From Burkholderiaceae bacterium (GTDB lineage: Bacteria > Pseudomonadota > Gammaproteobacteria > Burkholderiales > Burkholderiaceae_E): a stretch of 62,927 bases of DNA. Positions 7,915-17,931 of the stretch are shown here, piece after piece. Each line of letters starts with the position of its first letter. Position 1 is the stretch's first letter. Both the position numbers and the translations under genes were made by a program. Under the pieces are notes generated by a model. The model searched no databases and was not told the DNA's origin. It saw nothing but the letters and a program-made list of their open reading frames with translations. The stretch covers positions 1 to 62,927 of the forward strand of contig JAJTYR010000019.1 of assembly GCA_021463505.1 (NCBI GenBank), given 5' to 3'.

Positions 7915-9159
7915 TCAGCCGTAGACCGGGAACTTCGCGGTCAGCTGCCCGACTTTCTCGCGCACCATCGCCAGCTTCGCTGCGTCGTCCGGATGGTCGA
8001 GGATGTCGGCGATCAGGTGGCCGACCAGCCGCGCCTCGTCGTTGCCGAAACCGCGGGTGGTCATCGCGGGCGTGCCCAGCCGGATGCCGCTGGTGATCAT
8101 CGGCTTTTCCGGGTCGTTGGGAATCGAGTTCTTGTTGCAGGTGATGTGCGCTTCGCCGAGCAGGCGCTCGGCCTCCTTGCCGGTGATTTTCTTGGCGCGC
8201 AGGTCGACCAGCATCAGGTGCGACTCGGTGCGGCCCGAGACGATGCGCAGCCCGCGCTCGATCAGCGTCTGCGCGAGCACCTGTGCGTTGGCGGCCACCT
8301 GCTGCTGATAGGCACGGAACGCGGGCTGCAGTGCCTCGTGGAACGCCACCGCCTTGGCAGCGATCACGTGCATCAGCGGCCCGCCCTGCAGGCCGGGGAA
8401 GATCGCCGAGTTGATCGCCTTCTCGTGGCGCTCGGGCATCAGGATGAAGCCGCCACGCGGTCCGCGCATGCTCTTGTGCGTGGTGGAGGTGACGACGTCG
8501 GCGTGCGGCACCGGGTTCGGATAAACGCCGCCGGCGATGAGGCCCGCATAATGCGCCATGTCGACCAACAGGAGCGCGCCGACGTCCTTCGCCACTTTCG
8601 CAAAGCGCTCCCAGTCGATGCGCAGGCTGTACGCCGAGGCGCCGGCGATGATCAGTTTCGGCTTGTGCTCGTGGGCCTTGCGCTCCATCGCTTCGTAGTC
8701 GATCGCCTCGGATTCGTCCAGGCCGTACGAGACGGCGTTGAACCACTTGCCCGACATGTTCAGCGCCATGCCGTGGGTGAGGTGCCCGCCTTCTGCAAGG
8801 CTCATTCCCAGGATGGTGTCGCCGGGCTTCAGGAACGCGAGGAATACCGCCTCGTTGGCCTGCGCACCCGAGTGCGGCTGCACGTTCGCGCACTCGGCGC
8901 CGAACAGACGTCTGATGCGTTCGATCGCCAGCGACTCGGCAACGTCGACGTGCTCGCAGCCGCCGTAATAGCGCTTGCCCGGATAACCCTCGGCGTACTT
9001 GTTGGTCAGCTGGCTGCCCTGCGCGGCCATGACCGCCGGGCTGGCGTAGTTCTCGGAGGCGATCAGTTCGATGTGGGCTTCCTGGCGCTGGTTCTCCAGC
9101 CGGATCGCGTTCCAGAGTTCGGGGTCGGTCAGGGAAATGCCGTGGTTGCGGTCGAACAT
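7915..9159 (-). CDS. glyA: Serine hydroxymethyltransferase
   Basis: PLP enzyme interconverting serine plus tetrahydrofolate with glycine plus methylene-tetrahydrofolate, the main one-carbon source. At 414 residues it is normal. Seen: [14 protein letters not shown] near the N-terminus, [15 protein letters not shown], and the PLP-lysine segment [19 protein letters not shown] 9159 is preferred because AGGTGA lies five bases upstream; an in-frame GTG at 9168 would overlap the phosphatase stop. It is the third gene of a minus-strand unit (PEBP, phosphatase, glyA). nrdR, which often follows glyA in related genomes, is not here; the toxin gene lies downstream on the opposite strand. Confidence 0.97.
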   Translation of the reverse strand: MFDRNHGISLTDPELWNAIRLENQRQEAHIELIASENYASPAVMAAQGSQLTNKYAEGYPGKRYYGGCEHVDVAESLAIERIRRLFGAECANVQPHSGAQANEAVFLAFLKPGDTILGMSLAEGGHLTHGMALNMSGKWFNAVSYGLDESEAIDYEAMERKAHEHKPKLIIAGASAYSLRIDWERFAKVAKDVGALLLVDMAHYAGLIAGGVYPNPVPHADVVTSTTHKSMRGPRGGFILMPERHEKAINSAIFPGLQGGPLMHVIAAKAVAFHEALQPAFRAYQQQVAANAQVLAQTLIERGLRIVSGRTESHLMLVDLRAKKITGKEAERLLGEAHITCNKNSIPNDPEKPMITSGIRLGTPAMTTRGFGNDEARLVGHLIADILDHPDDAAKLAMVREKVGQLTAKFPVYG

Positions 9160-9164
9160 GGGGA

Positions 9165-9938
9165 TCACCTGGTGGCGCCGGTGTCACGCGGCACCGGCGA
9201 TTCTAAAGGATCACGTCGAGGGCGCGCCTCGACGTCGTCGTGCGCTGGTTCCCGCGAAGTCGCGAGGTGTGCAATGTCTGCCCAGGCCAGCAGGCTGAAC
9301 CCGCAACCGTCCCAGCGCACCCGGTTCAGGCTGGCGTTGAGCAGGTCGTGGCCGCGCGGGGCCTCCAGCGCCATGCCGGTGGCAATCCGGTACGCGATGT
9401 CGAGTACGCCGCCGTGAGTGACCGCGACCACCGTCTGCCCGGGATGCACCCGCGCCAGGTCGCCCAGCGCCGCAGCCACCCGTGCGTGGAACACGCGCAG
9501 CGATTCGCCGCCACCCGGCAGCGCGAAATCAGGTTCGCGCCGCCGCCAGCGCCTCCAGGCCTCGGTCTGCAGTCGCTCGAGTTCTTCGTGGGTACGGCCC
9601 TCGAAGCTGCCGTAGTGGCGTTCGCGCAGTCGCGGCTCGATGCGCACGGCGAGGCCGCGCTCCGCAGCGATCGGTTCCGCCGTCTGGCGGGCACGCGACA
9701 GGTCGCTGGCATAAATGGCGTCGATGTGCCACACGGCCAGTCGCCGGCCGGTGAGCACCGCCTGCGCACGCCCTTCGTCGTCGAGCCCGATGTCGATCTG
9801 CCCCTGGAAGCGCCGCTCGCGGTTCCAGGCCGTGACGCCGTGGCGCACGAGGATCAACTCGGTGTGCCGGCCACCCGATTCCGGTGCGATCGGCCCCCGC
9901 GCGTTCGACCCTGGCGCGTTCGGCTCGGACGCGCTCAA
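9165..9938 (-). CDS. Histidine phosphatase family protein (phosphoglycerate mutase-like)
   Basis: Cytoplasmic phosphohydrolase of the RHG superfamily; the substrate is unknown. The catalytic motif [13 protein letters not shown] appears about 26 residues from the start, followed by the second-domain residues [12 protein letters not shown] and the second catalytic histidine in [15 protein letters not shown]. These features fit cofactor-independent phosphatases of the GpmB/CobC group rather than glycolytic GpmA. The start is probably TTG 9938, overlapping the upstream PEBP stop (CTTGAGC); the first 25 residues are low-complexity, so a later start is possible. The C-terminal 25 residues are charged and probably disordered. 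glyA starts 5 bp after its stop. Confidence 0.85.
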   Translation of the reverse strand: MSASEPNAPGSNARGPIAPESGGRHTELILVRHGVTAWNRERRFQGQIDIGLDDEGRAQAVLTGRRLAVWHIDAIYASDLSRARQTAEPIAAERGLAVRIEPRLRERHYGSFEGRTHEELERLQTEAWRRWRRREPDFALPGGGESLRVFHARVAAALGDLARVHPGQTVVAVTHGGVLDIAYRIATGMALEAPRGHDLLNASLNRVRWDGCGFSLLAWADIAHLATSREPAHDDVEARPRRDPLESPVPRDTGATR

Positions 9939-10573
9939 GCCTGTCCCGGTGCGAGCCGCGGATTCAGCGTGCAGGTCCCGGTGATCGACGCCTCGCCGAG
10001 TCGATGATGCGTGATCACCTTGCGCGCATCGGCTCCGCTGAAACGACCCATCAGCGGCACCCGCTCGACGTCGAGCGCGTAGACGGTGAAGACGTAGCGA
10101 TGCACGATCGAGTCGTTCCAGGGCGGGCACGGGCCGTCGTAGCCGAAATAGTCGCCGGCCATGTCGTGATCGCCGGCGAACCAGCCGGTGTAGTCGTTGA
10201 TGCCCTGGCGAGCGCCGTGCCGTGCAGCCGGCCCCGCCTTGCCCTTCGGCGTGACCTTGTCCGAATACTCGCCGGCGGCAATCGCATCGAAGCTCGCGGG
10301 CAGGTCGACCAGCACCCAGTGGAAGAAATCGACGCGCTTCAGGGAAGCGGGAATTTCGCGCCCCTCCTGGTTCACGTCGTCGGGGCGGCTCGGCACGTCG
10401 GGGTCGTGGCAGACGATCGCGAACGAGCGTGTGCCCACCGGCGCACCCGACCACGAAAGCTGCGGGTTGCGGTTGTCCGACAGTGCCACGTGCACCTTCG
10501 GGTCGATGCGGCAGAACGCAAATTCGGCCGGGATCGGCTGCCCGTCGGCGAAGGATTCACTGAATACTCTCAT
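9935..10573 (-). CDS. YbhB/YbcL-type Raf-kinase-inhibitor-like (PEBP) protein
   Basis: Single-domain phosphatidylethanolamine-binding-protein homologue of 212 residues; no biochemical role is established for the bacterial members. The ligand-pocket motifs are present: FAIVCHDPDVPS, FFHWVLVDLP, YFGYDGPCPPWND and HRYVFTVYALDVE. There is no signal peptide, so it is cytoplasmic. ATG 10573 is preceded by GGGAGAA at a suitable distance. Its TGA stop overlaps the TTG start proposed for the phosphatase, and glyA follows, so the three genes probably share one transcript. A functional link to glyA is not evident. Confidence 0.92.
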   Translation of the reverse strand: MRVFSESFADGQPIPAEFAFCRIDPKVHVALSDNRNPQLSWSGAPVGTRSFAIVCHDPDVPSRPDDVNQEGREIPASLKRVDFFHWVLVDLPASFDAIAAGEYSDKVTPKGKAGPAARHGARQGINDYTGWFAGDHDMAGDYFGYDGPCPPWNDSIVHRYVFTVYALDVERVPLMGRFSGADARKVITHHRLGEASITGTCTLNPRLAPGQA

Positions 10574-10722
10574 CGGTACGTTCTCCCTGGCCGCCCGGTT
10601 TCGCGGCTTCAACCCGAACCATACCCCGTGCCGGCGATTCGGGGCATCCCGGAACGCGAAAACGCGTCGTTGGTCGAAGGCCCCGCCCCCTGCGGGCGTG
10701 CCCCGCCCGGCGCGCCCGTTGC

Positions 10723-12027
10723 TCAGGCCACCGCGAGCCTGACCCGCACGATTCGGCGCTTGCCTACCTGCACGACATAAGTGCCCGCCGGCAGCCTCAG
10801 TACCCTGTCCGCGACCCGTGCGCCGTCGATGCGCACGCCGCCCTGGTCGATGTTGCGGTAGGCCTCGGAGGTCGAGGGCACCAGTTGCGCCTGCTTGAGC
10901 AGTTGCGCGATCGGCATCGGCGCGCCGCTCAGCACCATCTCCGGCAGGTCTTCGGGGAGCGCACCATGGCGAAAGCGCGCCTCGAATCCGGCCCGCGCCG
11001 CTTCGGCATCCGCGCGCGAGTGGAACCGCTCGACGATCTCCAGCGCGAGCGCCACCTTGGCATCGCGCGGATTGCGCCCGGCCGCGCACTGTTCGCGCAA
11101 CTGCGCGATGTGCGCCAGCGGGCGAAACGACAGCAGCTCGTAGTAGCGCCACATCAGCGCGTCGGAGATCGACATCAATTTGCCGAACATCTGCGCCGGC
11201 TCCTCGCTGATGCCGACGTAGTTGTTCTTCGACTTCGACATCTTCTCGACGCCGTCGAGCCCCTCGAGCAACGGCATCGTCAGGATGCACTGCGGCTCCT
11301 GCCCGTACTCGCGCTGCAGCTCGCGCCCCACCAGCAGGTTGAACTTCTGGTCCGTGCCGCCCAGCTCGATGTCGGACTTCAGTGCCACCGAGTCGTAACC
11401 CTGCATCAGCGGATAGAGCAACTCGTGCACCGAGATCGGCTGGCCGGCGCGAAATCGCCGGCTGAAGTCATCACGCTCCATCATCCGCGCGAGCGTGTAG
11501 CGCGCAGCAAGCTGGATCATGCCGCGCGCGCCCAGCGGATCCGACCACTCGGAGTTGTAGCGGATCTCGGTGCGCTCGCGATCGAGCACCAGGCTGGCCT
11601 GCTCGAAGTAAGTGGTGGCGTTCTCCTCGATCTGCTCGCGCGTGAGCGCAGGGCGCGTGGTGTTGCGCCCGGACGGGTCGCCGATCATCGCGGTGAAGTC
11701 GCCGATCAGGAAGATCACCCGGTGGCCGAGGTCCTGCAACTGACGCATCTTGTTGAGCACCACCGTGTGGCCCAGGTGCAGGTCGGGGGCCGTCGGGTCC
11801 AGGCCCAGCTTGATGCGCAGCGGGCTGCCGGTGGCCTCGCTGCGTGCCAGCTTGGCCAGCCATTCCGACTCGATCAGCAGTTCTTCGCAGCCGCGCAGGC
11901 TGATCGCCAGCGCCTCGCGGGTGCGCGCGGTCACCGGCCACGCCGGGCGCCCGGATCCGGTCGTCGCCGGGTTCGCCGCGCCGGCCGGATCCGGGCCCGT
12001 CGGGGTCTTTGCGCCGTTCATCGTCAT
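10723..12027 (-). CDS. tyrS: Tyrosyl-tRNA synthetase (HLGH/KMSKS type)
   Basis: Charges tRNA-Tyr with tyrosine in the cytoplasm. The class I signatures are [10 protein letters not shown] (HIGH motif) and [10 protein letters not shown] (KMSKS), the TyrZ-like bacterial variant rather than the E. coli TyrS form. The S4-like anticodon domain at the C-terminus ([31 protein letters not shown]) is complete. The 434 residues include a low-complexity N-terminal stretch of about 30 residues before the conserved part, so the true start could be later; ATG 12027 and ATG 12021 are adjacent candidates. Divergent from the M23 peptidase across 187 bp. Confidence 0.96.
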   Translation of the reverse strand: MTMNGAKTPTGPDPAGAANPATTGSGRPAWPVTARTREALAISLRGCEELLIESEWLAKLARSEATGSPLRIKLGLDPTAPDLHLGHTVVLNKMRQLQDLGHRVIFLIGDFTAMIGDPSGRNTTRPALTREQIEENATTYFEQASLVLDRERTEIRYNSEWSDPLGARGMIQLAARYTLARMMERDDFSRRFRAGQPISVHELLYPLMQGYDSVALKSDIELGGTDQKFNLLVGRELQREYGQEPQCILTMPLLEGLDGVEKMSKSKNNYVGISEEPAQMFGKLMSISDALMWRYYELLSFRPLAHIAQLREQCAAGRNPRDAKVALALEIVERFHSRADAEAARAGFEARFRHGALPEDLPEMVLSGAPMPIAQLLKQAQLVPSTSEAYRNIDQGGVRIDGARVADRVLRLPAGTYVVQVGKRRIVRVRLAVA

Positions 12028-12214
12028 TTCTTGACCGGTTTCCTCGAATCATCCGGTAGAATCGGCCGCTGTCCCCGGACCGCCCCCCGGACCATCCGGA
12101 CGGCGCCGTCGGCGCCACCGCATCCGCCGGGTCGAAGGGTCAGATTCTAGCCGAGGGTTCGTACGGCCCCGGCGACGCAGCCGTACCCGAGAAGCGCACG
12201 AACCCGTCAGCCCG

Positions 12215-13555
12215 ATGAGCCCGCCTGCCCTTCCCAGCTTCCCCAAGGTGGCGACCGCAGTCGCCGTCACGCTCACTCTGGCGGCAGTCACCGCCTTCGG
12301 CACCGCACCGCTGCGCGAAGTCGACCTGCCGCCAGTGCAGACCATCATCGAAAGAGTGGCCATTGCGCCGTCGGCCCAGGGCGTCGAGGCAACGCCCGCG
12401 CCGCTGCAGCACTACACGCGTTCCGAGCGCCTGCGACGCGGCGAGACACTCGTGTCGCTGCTCGATCGACTGGGCGCCACCGATGTCGACTTCCAGAAGT
12501 TCGTCGCGGCCGATCGGCAGGCGCGCAAACTGATGCAATTGCAGGCCGGCCGCACCGTCAACGCGCTGATCGACGAGGCCGGGCGCATGCAGGCGCTGCA
12601 CTATCGCTACGCCAACCTCGACAGCGAGTCGGACGAACCCTCGCAGCCCACCGGTCGCGTGACCATCCGCCGCAGCGACGACGGCTTCGTCGCGAGCGAC
12701 GAGCCGATCGTGCTCGAGCGCGAGGTCGCGACGGCGGTCGCCGAAATCCGCACGTCGCTGTTCGCGGCGATCGATGCCGCCGGCATCCCCGAGGCGGTAG
12801 CCACCCGGATCGCCGACATTCTGGATGGCGAGGTCGATTTCAATCGCGACCTGCGTCGCGGCGACCTGCTGCGCGTGGTCTACGAAGCGATCCGCGAAGC
12901 CGACAGCCTCGATCCGCCGACCATCGGGCGCATTCTCGCGCTGGAATTCACCATCGACGGAACCCGCCACGAAGCCGTCTGGTTCGACCGCGAGGATTCC
13001 GGGCACGGCGAATACTTCTCCTTCGACGGTCGCAGCCTGCGCAAGGCCTTCCTCCAGCACCCGGTCGAGTTCAGCCGCATTTCGTCGGGCTTCAGCAGCG
13101 CGCGCATGCACCCGATCCTGAAGTACACCCGCGAGCACAAGGGCGTCGATTTCGCAGCCCCGATCGGCACCAAGGTGCGCAGTTCCGGCGACGGCGTGGT
13201 CGAATTCATCGGCCAGCAACGCGGCTACGGCAACCTCGTCGAGGTCCGCCATCGCAACGGCATCTCCACGCTCTACGCGCACCTGAAGGCATTCGCGTCG
13301 GGGCTGTCGAAGGGTGCGAAGGTGGTCCAGGGCGCGGTGATCGGCTACGTCGGCACCACGGGCTGGTCCACCGGGCCGCATCTGCACTACGAGTTCAAGG
13401 TGAACGGCGAGCACGTCAACCCGCTGCTGGTGGCGCTGCCCCCGGCTGCGCCGCTGGACGCAGCGGAGCGCGGGGAGTTCATCGCACGCACCGCGGGCCT
13501 GCGCACCCGTCTCGCCCAGGCCGGCAGCGTCGTTCGCCTCGCCCGCTTCGAGTAA
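12215..13555 (+). CDS. M23 family peptidoglycan endopeptidase
   Basis: Periplasmic zinc endopeptidase expected to cleave peptide cross-links in peptidoglycan (MepM-like). An N-terminal hydrophobic segment at about residues 12-30 acts as signal or anchor. It is followed by a LysM/OapA-like region (RSERLRRGETLVSLLDRLGA). The C-terminal lysostaphin-type domain has the zinc motif REHKGVDFAAP near residue 308 and GPHLHYEF, giving the HxxxD and HxH ligands. The length of 446 residues fits. anmK starts 28 bp downstream, joining wall cutting with muropeptide recycling in one operon. The conserved tyrS-M23-anmK arrangement of Burkholderiales supports the assignment. Confidence 0.93.
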   Translation: MSPPALPSFPKVATAVAVTLTLAAVTAFGTAPLREVDLPPVQTIIERVAIAPSAQGVEATPAPLQHYTRSERLRRGETLVSLLDRLGATDVDFQKFVAADRQARKLMQLQAGRTVNALIDEAGRMQALHYRYANLDSESDEPSQPTGRVTIRRSDDGFVASDEPIVLEREVATAVAEIRTSLFAAIDAAGIPEAVATRIADILDGEVDFNRDLRRGDLLRVVYEAIREADSLDPPTIGRILALEFTIDGTRHEAVWFDREDSGHGEYFSFDGRSLRKAFLQHPVEFSRISSGFSSARMHPILKYTREHKGVDFAAPIGTKVRSSGDGVVEFIGQQRGYGNLVEVRHRNGISTLYAHLKAFASGLSKGAKVVQGAVIGYVGTTGWSTGPHLHYEFKVNGEHVNPLLVALPPAAPLDAAERGEFIARTAGLRTRLAQAGSVVRLARFE

Positions 13556-13583
13556 ACCCACCCGGCCCAGCGCGCCCGACACC

Positions 13584-14702
13584 GTGCGCCGCTTCATCGG
13601 CCTGATGTCGGGCACCAGTATCGACGCGGTCGATGGTGCATTGCTCGAGATCGGCGACGGCCACCCCGATGCGCTGCGCACCGCCGCTTTGGCCAGCCGG
13701 CCGATTCCCGCAGGCCTGCGCCGCGAACTGGAAGCGCTGCAGTCACCCGGCCCTGACGAGCTGGCGCGCGCAGCGCTGGCGGCCAGTGCACTGGCCGACG
13801 TCTACGCCGGCGTCGTCGCCGACCTGCTGGCCACAGCGGGCTGTCCGGCCTCCTCGATCACCGCGATTGGCGCGCACGGCCAGACGGTACGTCACTGCCC
13901 GGAGCTCGGCTACACGATCCAGCTGCTGCAGCCGGCGCGCCTGGCCGAGGCCTGCGGCATCGCCGTGGTCTGTGACCTTCGGGCCGCCGACATCGCGGCG
14001 GGAGGCCAGGGAGCGCCGCTGGCTCCGGCCTTCCACGCCGAGGTGTTCCGCGATGCGGCCGAGCGCAGGGCCATCGTCAACCTCGGCGGTATCGCCAACA
14101 TCAGCGTACTGCCACCGTTCGATGCGTCCGAACCGGTCATCGGCTTCGACACTGGCCCGGCCAACACGCTGCTCGACGCCTGGTGCCGTCGCCACACCGG
14201 CGCGGACTTCGACCGCGGCGGCGACTGGGCACGCGGCGGAACGGCCAGCCCGGGATTGCTGATGAAGTGGCTCGCCGAACCCTACTTCGCGCTGGCGCCC
14301 CCCAAGAGCACCGGGCGCGATCTGTTCGATGCCGGCTGGCTCGAGCGCACGCTGGCCGCCGGCGAACGGCACGATCCGCGCAACGTGCAGGCAACACTGG
14401 TCGAACTGACCGCGACCACGGCAGGCCGGGCCTGCCGCGAATCGGGCGCCGAGCGGGTATTCGTCTGTGGCGGCGGTGTGCGCAACCGGTTCCTGATGGA
14501 GCGACTCGCCGCGCATGCGGCGCCAGCGAAGCTCTCCACGACCGAGGCACTCGGCGTCGATCCGCAGGCGGTGGAAGCGGCCGCCTTCGCCTGGCTGGCG
14601 GCGCGGCGCATCGACGGAAAGGCCGGCAACCTGACGTCGGTCACCGGCGCGCACGGACCGCGGGTGCTCGGCCTGCTGGCCGAGCCGCAGCCACGCGATT
14701 GA
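13584..14702 (+). CDS. anmK: 1,6-anhydro-N-acetylmuramate kinase
   Basis: Phosphorylates and opens 1,6-anhydro-MurNAc released by lytic transglycosylases, giving MurNAc-6-P for peptidoglycan recycling. The ATP-binding N-terminus GLMSGTSIDAVDGALL starts at residue 6. Also seen are IGAHGQTVRH, RAIVNLGGIANISVLP, VIGFDTGPANTLLDAW and FVCGGGVRNRFLM. The 372 residues match. The start is GTG 13584, 28 bp after the M23 stop. Its stop (14702) abuts the erpA stop on the other strand (14703), leaving no room for a separate bidirectional terminator. Clear family member. Confidence 0.96.
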   Translation: MRRFIGLMSGTSIDAVDGALLEIGDGHPDALRTAALASRPIPAGLRRELEALQSPGPDELARAALAASALADVYAGVVADLLATAGCPASSITAIGAHGQTVRHCPELGYTIQLLQPARLAEACGIAVVCDLRAADIAAGGQGAPLAPAFHAEVFRDAAERRAIVNLGGIANISVLPPFDASEPVIGFDTGPANTLLDAWCRRHTGADFDRGGDWARGGTASPGLLMKWLAEPYFALAPPKSTGRDLFDAGWLERTLAAGERHDPRNVQATLVELTATTAGRACRESGAERVFVCGGGVRNRFLMERLAAHAAPAKLSTTEALGVDPQAVEAAAFAWLAARRIDGKAGNLTSVTGAHGPRVLGLLAEPQPRD

Positions 14703-15050
14703 TCAGGAAAACGAAGAACCGCAGCCGCAGGTGCTGCTGGCGTTCGGGTTCTTGATGACGAACTGCGCACCCTGCAGGTCTTCCTTGTAGTCGATTTCGG
14801 CGCCCACCAGGTACTGGAAGCTCATGGCGTCGATCAGCAGGGTAACCCCGCCCCTTTCCATGACGGTGTCGTCCTCGTTGGTTTCTTCGTCGAAAGTGAA
14901 ACCGTACTGGAAGCCGGAACAGCCCCCGCCTTGCACGAACACGCGCAGCTTCAGGGCCGGGTTGCCCTCTTCGTCGATCAGTTGCTTGACCTTGGCCGCC
15001 GCGCTCTCCGTGAACAGCAGCGGCGCGGGCATTTCAGCGACAGCGCTCAT
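14703..15050 (-). CDS. erpA: Iron-sulfur cluster insertion protein ErpA
   Basis: A-type carrier that delivers Fe-S clusters to apoproteins, including IspG/IspH in related bacteria. The 115 residues contain the three conserved cysteines: one in [15 protein letters not shown] and two in the C-terminal [13 protein letters not shown] 15050 gives the usual short N-terminus ([17 protein letters not shown]); upstream in-frame starts would add an unconserved extension. The gene faces anmK tail to tail with no gap and lies 66 bp downstream of the bactofilin gene on the same strand. Confidence 0.96.
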   Translation of the reverse strand: MSAVAEMPAPLLFTESAAAKVKQLIDEEGNPALKLRVFVQGGGCSGFQYGFTFDEETNEDDTVMERGGVTLLIDAMSFQYLVGAEIDYKEDLQGAQFVIKNPNASSTCGCGSSFS

Positions 15051-15116
15051 CGATAAAACCTCCGGTTGGCCGGCCATTGTAGGGTGCGGCCGGAAACCTC
15101 GCCAGCGTCGGGGCAA

Positions 15117-15560
15117 TCAGGCACCGACACCCGCATCGGCATCGGCACCGGTTGCCGCAGCAGCGTGTTCGTTGCCGAGCGCCACGTCGAGACGCGGGCG
15201 CTCGGACCCGAGGTGCGCGAGCGCGCCGTCGAGAACCGCCCCGTGGTGCATCTCGATCGCCCGGTAACGGATCTCGCCGCTGACCTGTGCCTTGGGCTGC
15301 AATTCGAGCAACTCGTCGGCCTGGACCGGGCCCACGATCGTGCCGTTCACGACCAGGTGAGAGGCGCGCACCTGCCCTTCGATGCGCGCGTTCTCCGACA
15401 GCACCAGCATGCTCGGCTCGCCGTCCTCGGCGATTACGTTGCCGCACACTTCGCCGTCGATGCGCAATCCGCCCTTGAAACGAACGTCGCCGCGGATCGC
15501 GGTGCCGGCGCCGATCAGGCAATCGATCGTGCCGGCATTCACCTTCCTGTTGCCGAACAT
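15117..15560 (-). CDS. Bactofilin (polymer-forming cytoskeletal protein)
   Basis: A 147-residue protein of the bactofilin/CcmA family, which polymerises into beta-helical filaments near the inner membrane and influences cell shape or wall synthesis. The core shows regular hydrophobic-glycine repeats: GLRIDGEVCGNVIAEDG, NARIEGQVRASHLVVNGTIVGPVQ, and VSGEIRYRAIEMHHGAVLDG. A low-complexity Ala/Gly/Asp tail (about 130-147) follows. No signal peptide. It follows the membrane coiled-coil gene by 13 bp and precedes erpA, as in other Burkholderiales. Confidence 0.93.
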   Translation of the reverse strand: MFGNRKVNAGTIDCLIGAGTAIRGDVRFKGGLRIDGEVCGNVIAEDGEPSMLVLSENARIEGQVRASHLVVNGTIVGPVQADELLELQPKAQVSGEIRYRAIEMHHGAVLDGALAHLGSERPRLDVALGNEHAAAATGADADAGVGA

Positions 15561-15573
15561 CGCGACTCCTCGC

Positions 15574-16314
15574 TCAGAGGGAGGCCCGCTGCTCGGCGCG
15601 CAGTACGCCCCGTTCGAGCACGCGCATCTGCACCGACTTCAGCACCGCGCCCTCCGGCACCATGAAGTGGCCTTCGACGCGCAGCAGACGCCGGAAAGAA
15701 AGCTTCATCCGCTCGCGCGCGTCAGCGGGACCATCGTCGGGCAGGGTCATGGTCGCGCTGCGTCCCTGATTCATCGTGGTCACCAGCAACTGCAGCGACC
15801 CCGAGAACAGTCGTTCTGCGCGGCCCGCCTGCATCAGGAGAGCACGATAGCGCACGCGGTTGGGCTCGCCGGCATCGGGCTCGACCTCGAACCGACGAAT
15901 GGCCACCGGGCCCTGCGCATCGGCGGCCGGAAGCAGGCTCTCGAGATAAGCGAGGTCGGCCTTCAACTCGGCATTCTCGGCTTCCAGCGCCCGCAACTGC
16001 TGCTCGCGACGTTGCGCGGCGACCTGGTCGATGCGCAGTCCGCTGTCGGCGGACACGAGAACGTCGGTCAGGCGTACCCGCTGCGTGCGCTCGTCGTCGA
16101 GCCGATCACGCAGGTCAGCCATCTCGGCGCCGATTCGATCACGGTCGAGCGCAGCCTCGTCGAACGCGGCACGCCACAGCCACATTCCGCCCACCGCGCC
16201 GACCGCTGCGGCAAACGCGAACGAGGCGAGTCGCAACGGCCACGGCACGTGCCGTCGAACGGTCATCCTGGCGGCGCTTAGCGAACGGCGCCGCGCGAGC
16301 AGTCTCTTCTTCAC
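15574..16314 (-). CDS. Membrane-anchored coiled-coil protein (DUF6776-like)
   Basis: Inner-membrane protein of 246 residues, function unknown. A basic N-terminus is followed by one transmembrane segment (about 28-48, LRLASFAFAAAVGAVGGMWL), a periplasmic coiled coil at about 55-125 (RIGAEMADLRDRLDDERTQR, REQQLRALEAENAELKADL), and a C-terminal beta-rich domain. The layout matches a proteobacterial family annotated DUF6776, often found beside bactofilin and erpA. GTG 16314 was chosen because it lies 6 bp after argC; ATG 16266 is an alternative that still keeps the membrane segment. It may work with the bactofilin, but that is inference from adjacency. Confidence 0.8.
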   Translation of the reverse strand: MKKRLLARRRSLSAARMTVRRHVPWPLRLASFAFAAAVGAVGGMWLWRAAFDEAALDRDRIGAEMADLRDRLDDERTQRVRLTDVLVSADSGLRIDQVAAQRREQQLRALEAENAELKADLAYLESLLPAADAQGPVAIRRFEVEPDAGEPNRVRYRALLMQAGRAERLFSGSLQLLVTTMNQGRSATMTLPDDGPADARERMKLSFRRLLRVEGHFMVPEGAVLKSVQMRVLERGVLRAEQRASL

Positions 16315-16320
16315 GCCAGG

Positions 16321-17385
16321 TCATGGTAGCACCGGCACCTGGTCGAGTCCGGTGCCTTCCGGCAGCCCGAACATGAGGTTCATCGCCTGCACGCCCTGTC
16401 CGGAGGCACCCTTGACCAGGTTGTCTTCGACCACCAGCACCATCAGCAGTTCGCTGCCCGGCGGGCGGTGCACCGCGATGCGCGCGATGTTCGAGGCGCG
16501 CACCGAGCGCGTCTCCGGCATCGAACCGGCGGGCATCACGTCGACAAAGGGTTCGCCGGCAAAGCGCTTCTCGTACAGTGCCTGCAGGTCGATGCCGCGC
16601 CCGGCCGGGGTCAGCCGCGCATACAGGGTCGAGAAGATGCCGCGCACCATCGGCACCAGATGCGGTGTGAACACGAGACTCACCGGCTTGCCGGCGATCG
16701 CCTCCAGACCCTGGCGGATCTCGGGGAGGTGGCGGTGCCCGCTCACCGAGTAGGCCTTGAAGTTGTCGCCCGCCTCGGCCAGCAGCGTGTGCACTTCGGC
16801 CTTGCGGCCCGCGCCCGATGCGCCCGACTTGCAGTCCGCGATCAGGCTGTCGCGCTCGACCAGCTCGGCGCCGACGGCGGTCACCATCGCCGCATCGAGC
16901 ACCGGCAGAAAGCCCAGCTGCACCGAGGTCGGATAGCAGCCCGGCAAACCGATCACCCGCGCCTGGCGAATCGCGTCGCGGTTGACTTCGGGCAGCCCGT
17001 AGACCGCTTCGGCGAGGACGTCCGGGCACGCGTGCGGCATCCTGTACCAGCGCTCGAACTCGGTGGCGTCCTTCAGCCGGAAGTCGGCAGCAAGGTCGAT
17101 CACCCTGACGCCGGCGGCGAGCAACTCGCGGGCCTGCGACATCGCCACGCCGTGCGGGGTGGCGAAGAACACCACGTCGCAGCGGCTGAGCGGCGCCTCG
17201 GCCGGATCCGAGAACGCCAGCGACACGCGCCCGCGCAGCGACGGGAACATTTCTGCCACCGGTATCCCGGTTTCCCTGCGCGAGGTGATCGCGACCAGTT
17301 CGGCCTGCGGATGTTGCGCCAGCAGGCGCAGCAGTTCGACGCCGGTGTAACCGGTCCCCCCTACGATTCCGACCTTGATCATCAT
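16321..17385 (-). CDS. argC: N-acetyl-gamma-glutamyl-phosphate reductase
   Basis: NADPH-dependent third step of arginine biosynthesis, reducing N-acetylglutamyl phosphate to the semialdehyde. The Rossmann motif [19 protein letters not shown] is at residues 4-22, the catalytic cysteine in [15 protein letters not shown], and the C-terminal histidine segment in [13 protein letters not shown]. The 354 residues fit the long ArgC type. Two adjacent ATG codons (17385, 17382) give equivalent starts. It lies downstream of the rpsI terminator, so it probably has its own promoter, which I could not identify. Confidence 0.97.
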   Translation of the reverse strand: MMIKVGIVGGTGYTGVELLRLLAQHPQAELVAITSRRETGIPVAEMFPSLRGRVSLAFSDPAEAPLSRCDVVFFATPHGVAMSQARELLAAGVRVIDLAADFRLKDATEFERWYRMPHACPDVLAEAVYGLPEVNRDAIRQARVIGLPGCYPTSVQLGFLPVLDAAMVTAVGAELVERDSLIADCKSGASGAGRKAEVHTLLAEAGDNFKAYSVSGHRHLPEIRQGLEAIAGKPVSLVFTPHLVPMVRGIFSTLYARLTPAGRGIDLQALYEKRFAGEPFVDVMPAGSMPETRSVRASNIARIAVHRPPGSELLMVLVVEDNLVKGASGQGVQAMNLMFGLPEGTGLDQVPVLP

Positions 17386-17460
17386 CGACTCCGTGAATGC
17401 CTGCAGGCGCTCTGGATGAGGTCACCCACCGAGGCAATCCGGCGAGAAGGCCTCCGGATG

Positions 17461-17491
17461 AAAAAAGGCCGCCAGCAAAGCATGGCGGCCT
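17461..17491 (-). terminator. Rho-independent terminator of the rplM-rpsI transcript
   Basis: On the minus strand an AGGCCGCCA stem, an 8-nt loop and TGGCGGCCT are followed by a run of six T (17466-17461). It lies 44 bp after the rpsI stop and upstream of argC. The perfect 9-bp GC-rich stem with a U tract makes this a strong intrinsic terminator. Confidence 0.85.
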
Positions 17492-17534
17492 GTTCCCGAA
17501 GCGCCTGCCGGCGCCCGCGCGGTTTGCCCGCGGA

Positions 17535-17927
17535 TCAGCGCTTCGAGAACTGCTTGCGACGTCGTGCCTTGTGGAAACCGACCTTCTTGCGCTCGACCTC
17601 GCGCGCGTCGCGCGTGACCAGCCCGGCATCGGACAACGACGGCTTGAGCGTCGCGTCGTAGTCGATCAGCGCGCGGGTGACGCCGTGGCGCACCGCGCCC
17701 GCCTGCCCCGACTCGCCGCCGCCGGCGACGTTGACCATGATGTCGAAACTGCGAATGTTGTCGGTGAGTTCGAGCGGCTGACGCACCACCATGCGGCCGG
17801 TTTCGCGCGCGAAGTAGTCGTCGAGCGGCTTGCCGTTGACGACGAACCTGCCGGTGCCACGCTTGAGGAACACCCGCGCAACCGAGGTCTTGCGTCGGCC
17901 GGTGCCGTAATAATAGTCGCCGATCAT
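17535..17927 (-). CDS. rpsI: 30S ribosomal protein S9
   Basis: Small-subunit protein at the P site. The 130 residues start [20 protein letters not shown] and end in the invariant basic tail [11 protein letters not shown], whose last residues touch P-site tRNA. The signature [19 protein letters not shown] is present. ATG 17927 gives the standard N-terminus; the longer in-frame extension upstream overlaps rplM and is not conserved. It follows rplM by 4 bp in the universal rplM-rpsI operon and is followed by an intrinsic terminator. Confidence 0.98.
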   Translation of the reverse strand: MIGDYYYGTGRRKTSVARVFLKRGTGRFVVNGKPLDDYFARETGRMVVRQPLELTDNIRSFDIMVNVAGGGESGQAGAVRHGVTRALIDYDATLKPSLSDAGLVTRDAREVERKKVGFHKARRRKQFSKR

Positions 17928-17931
17928 TGCG

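Noticed and set aside
12028-12214. TTGACC and TAGAAT as a promoter for the M23 peptidase gene
   Set aside because: The hexamers are 20 bp apart, outside the normal spacer range, and no other support was found.
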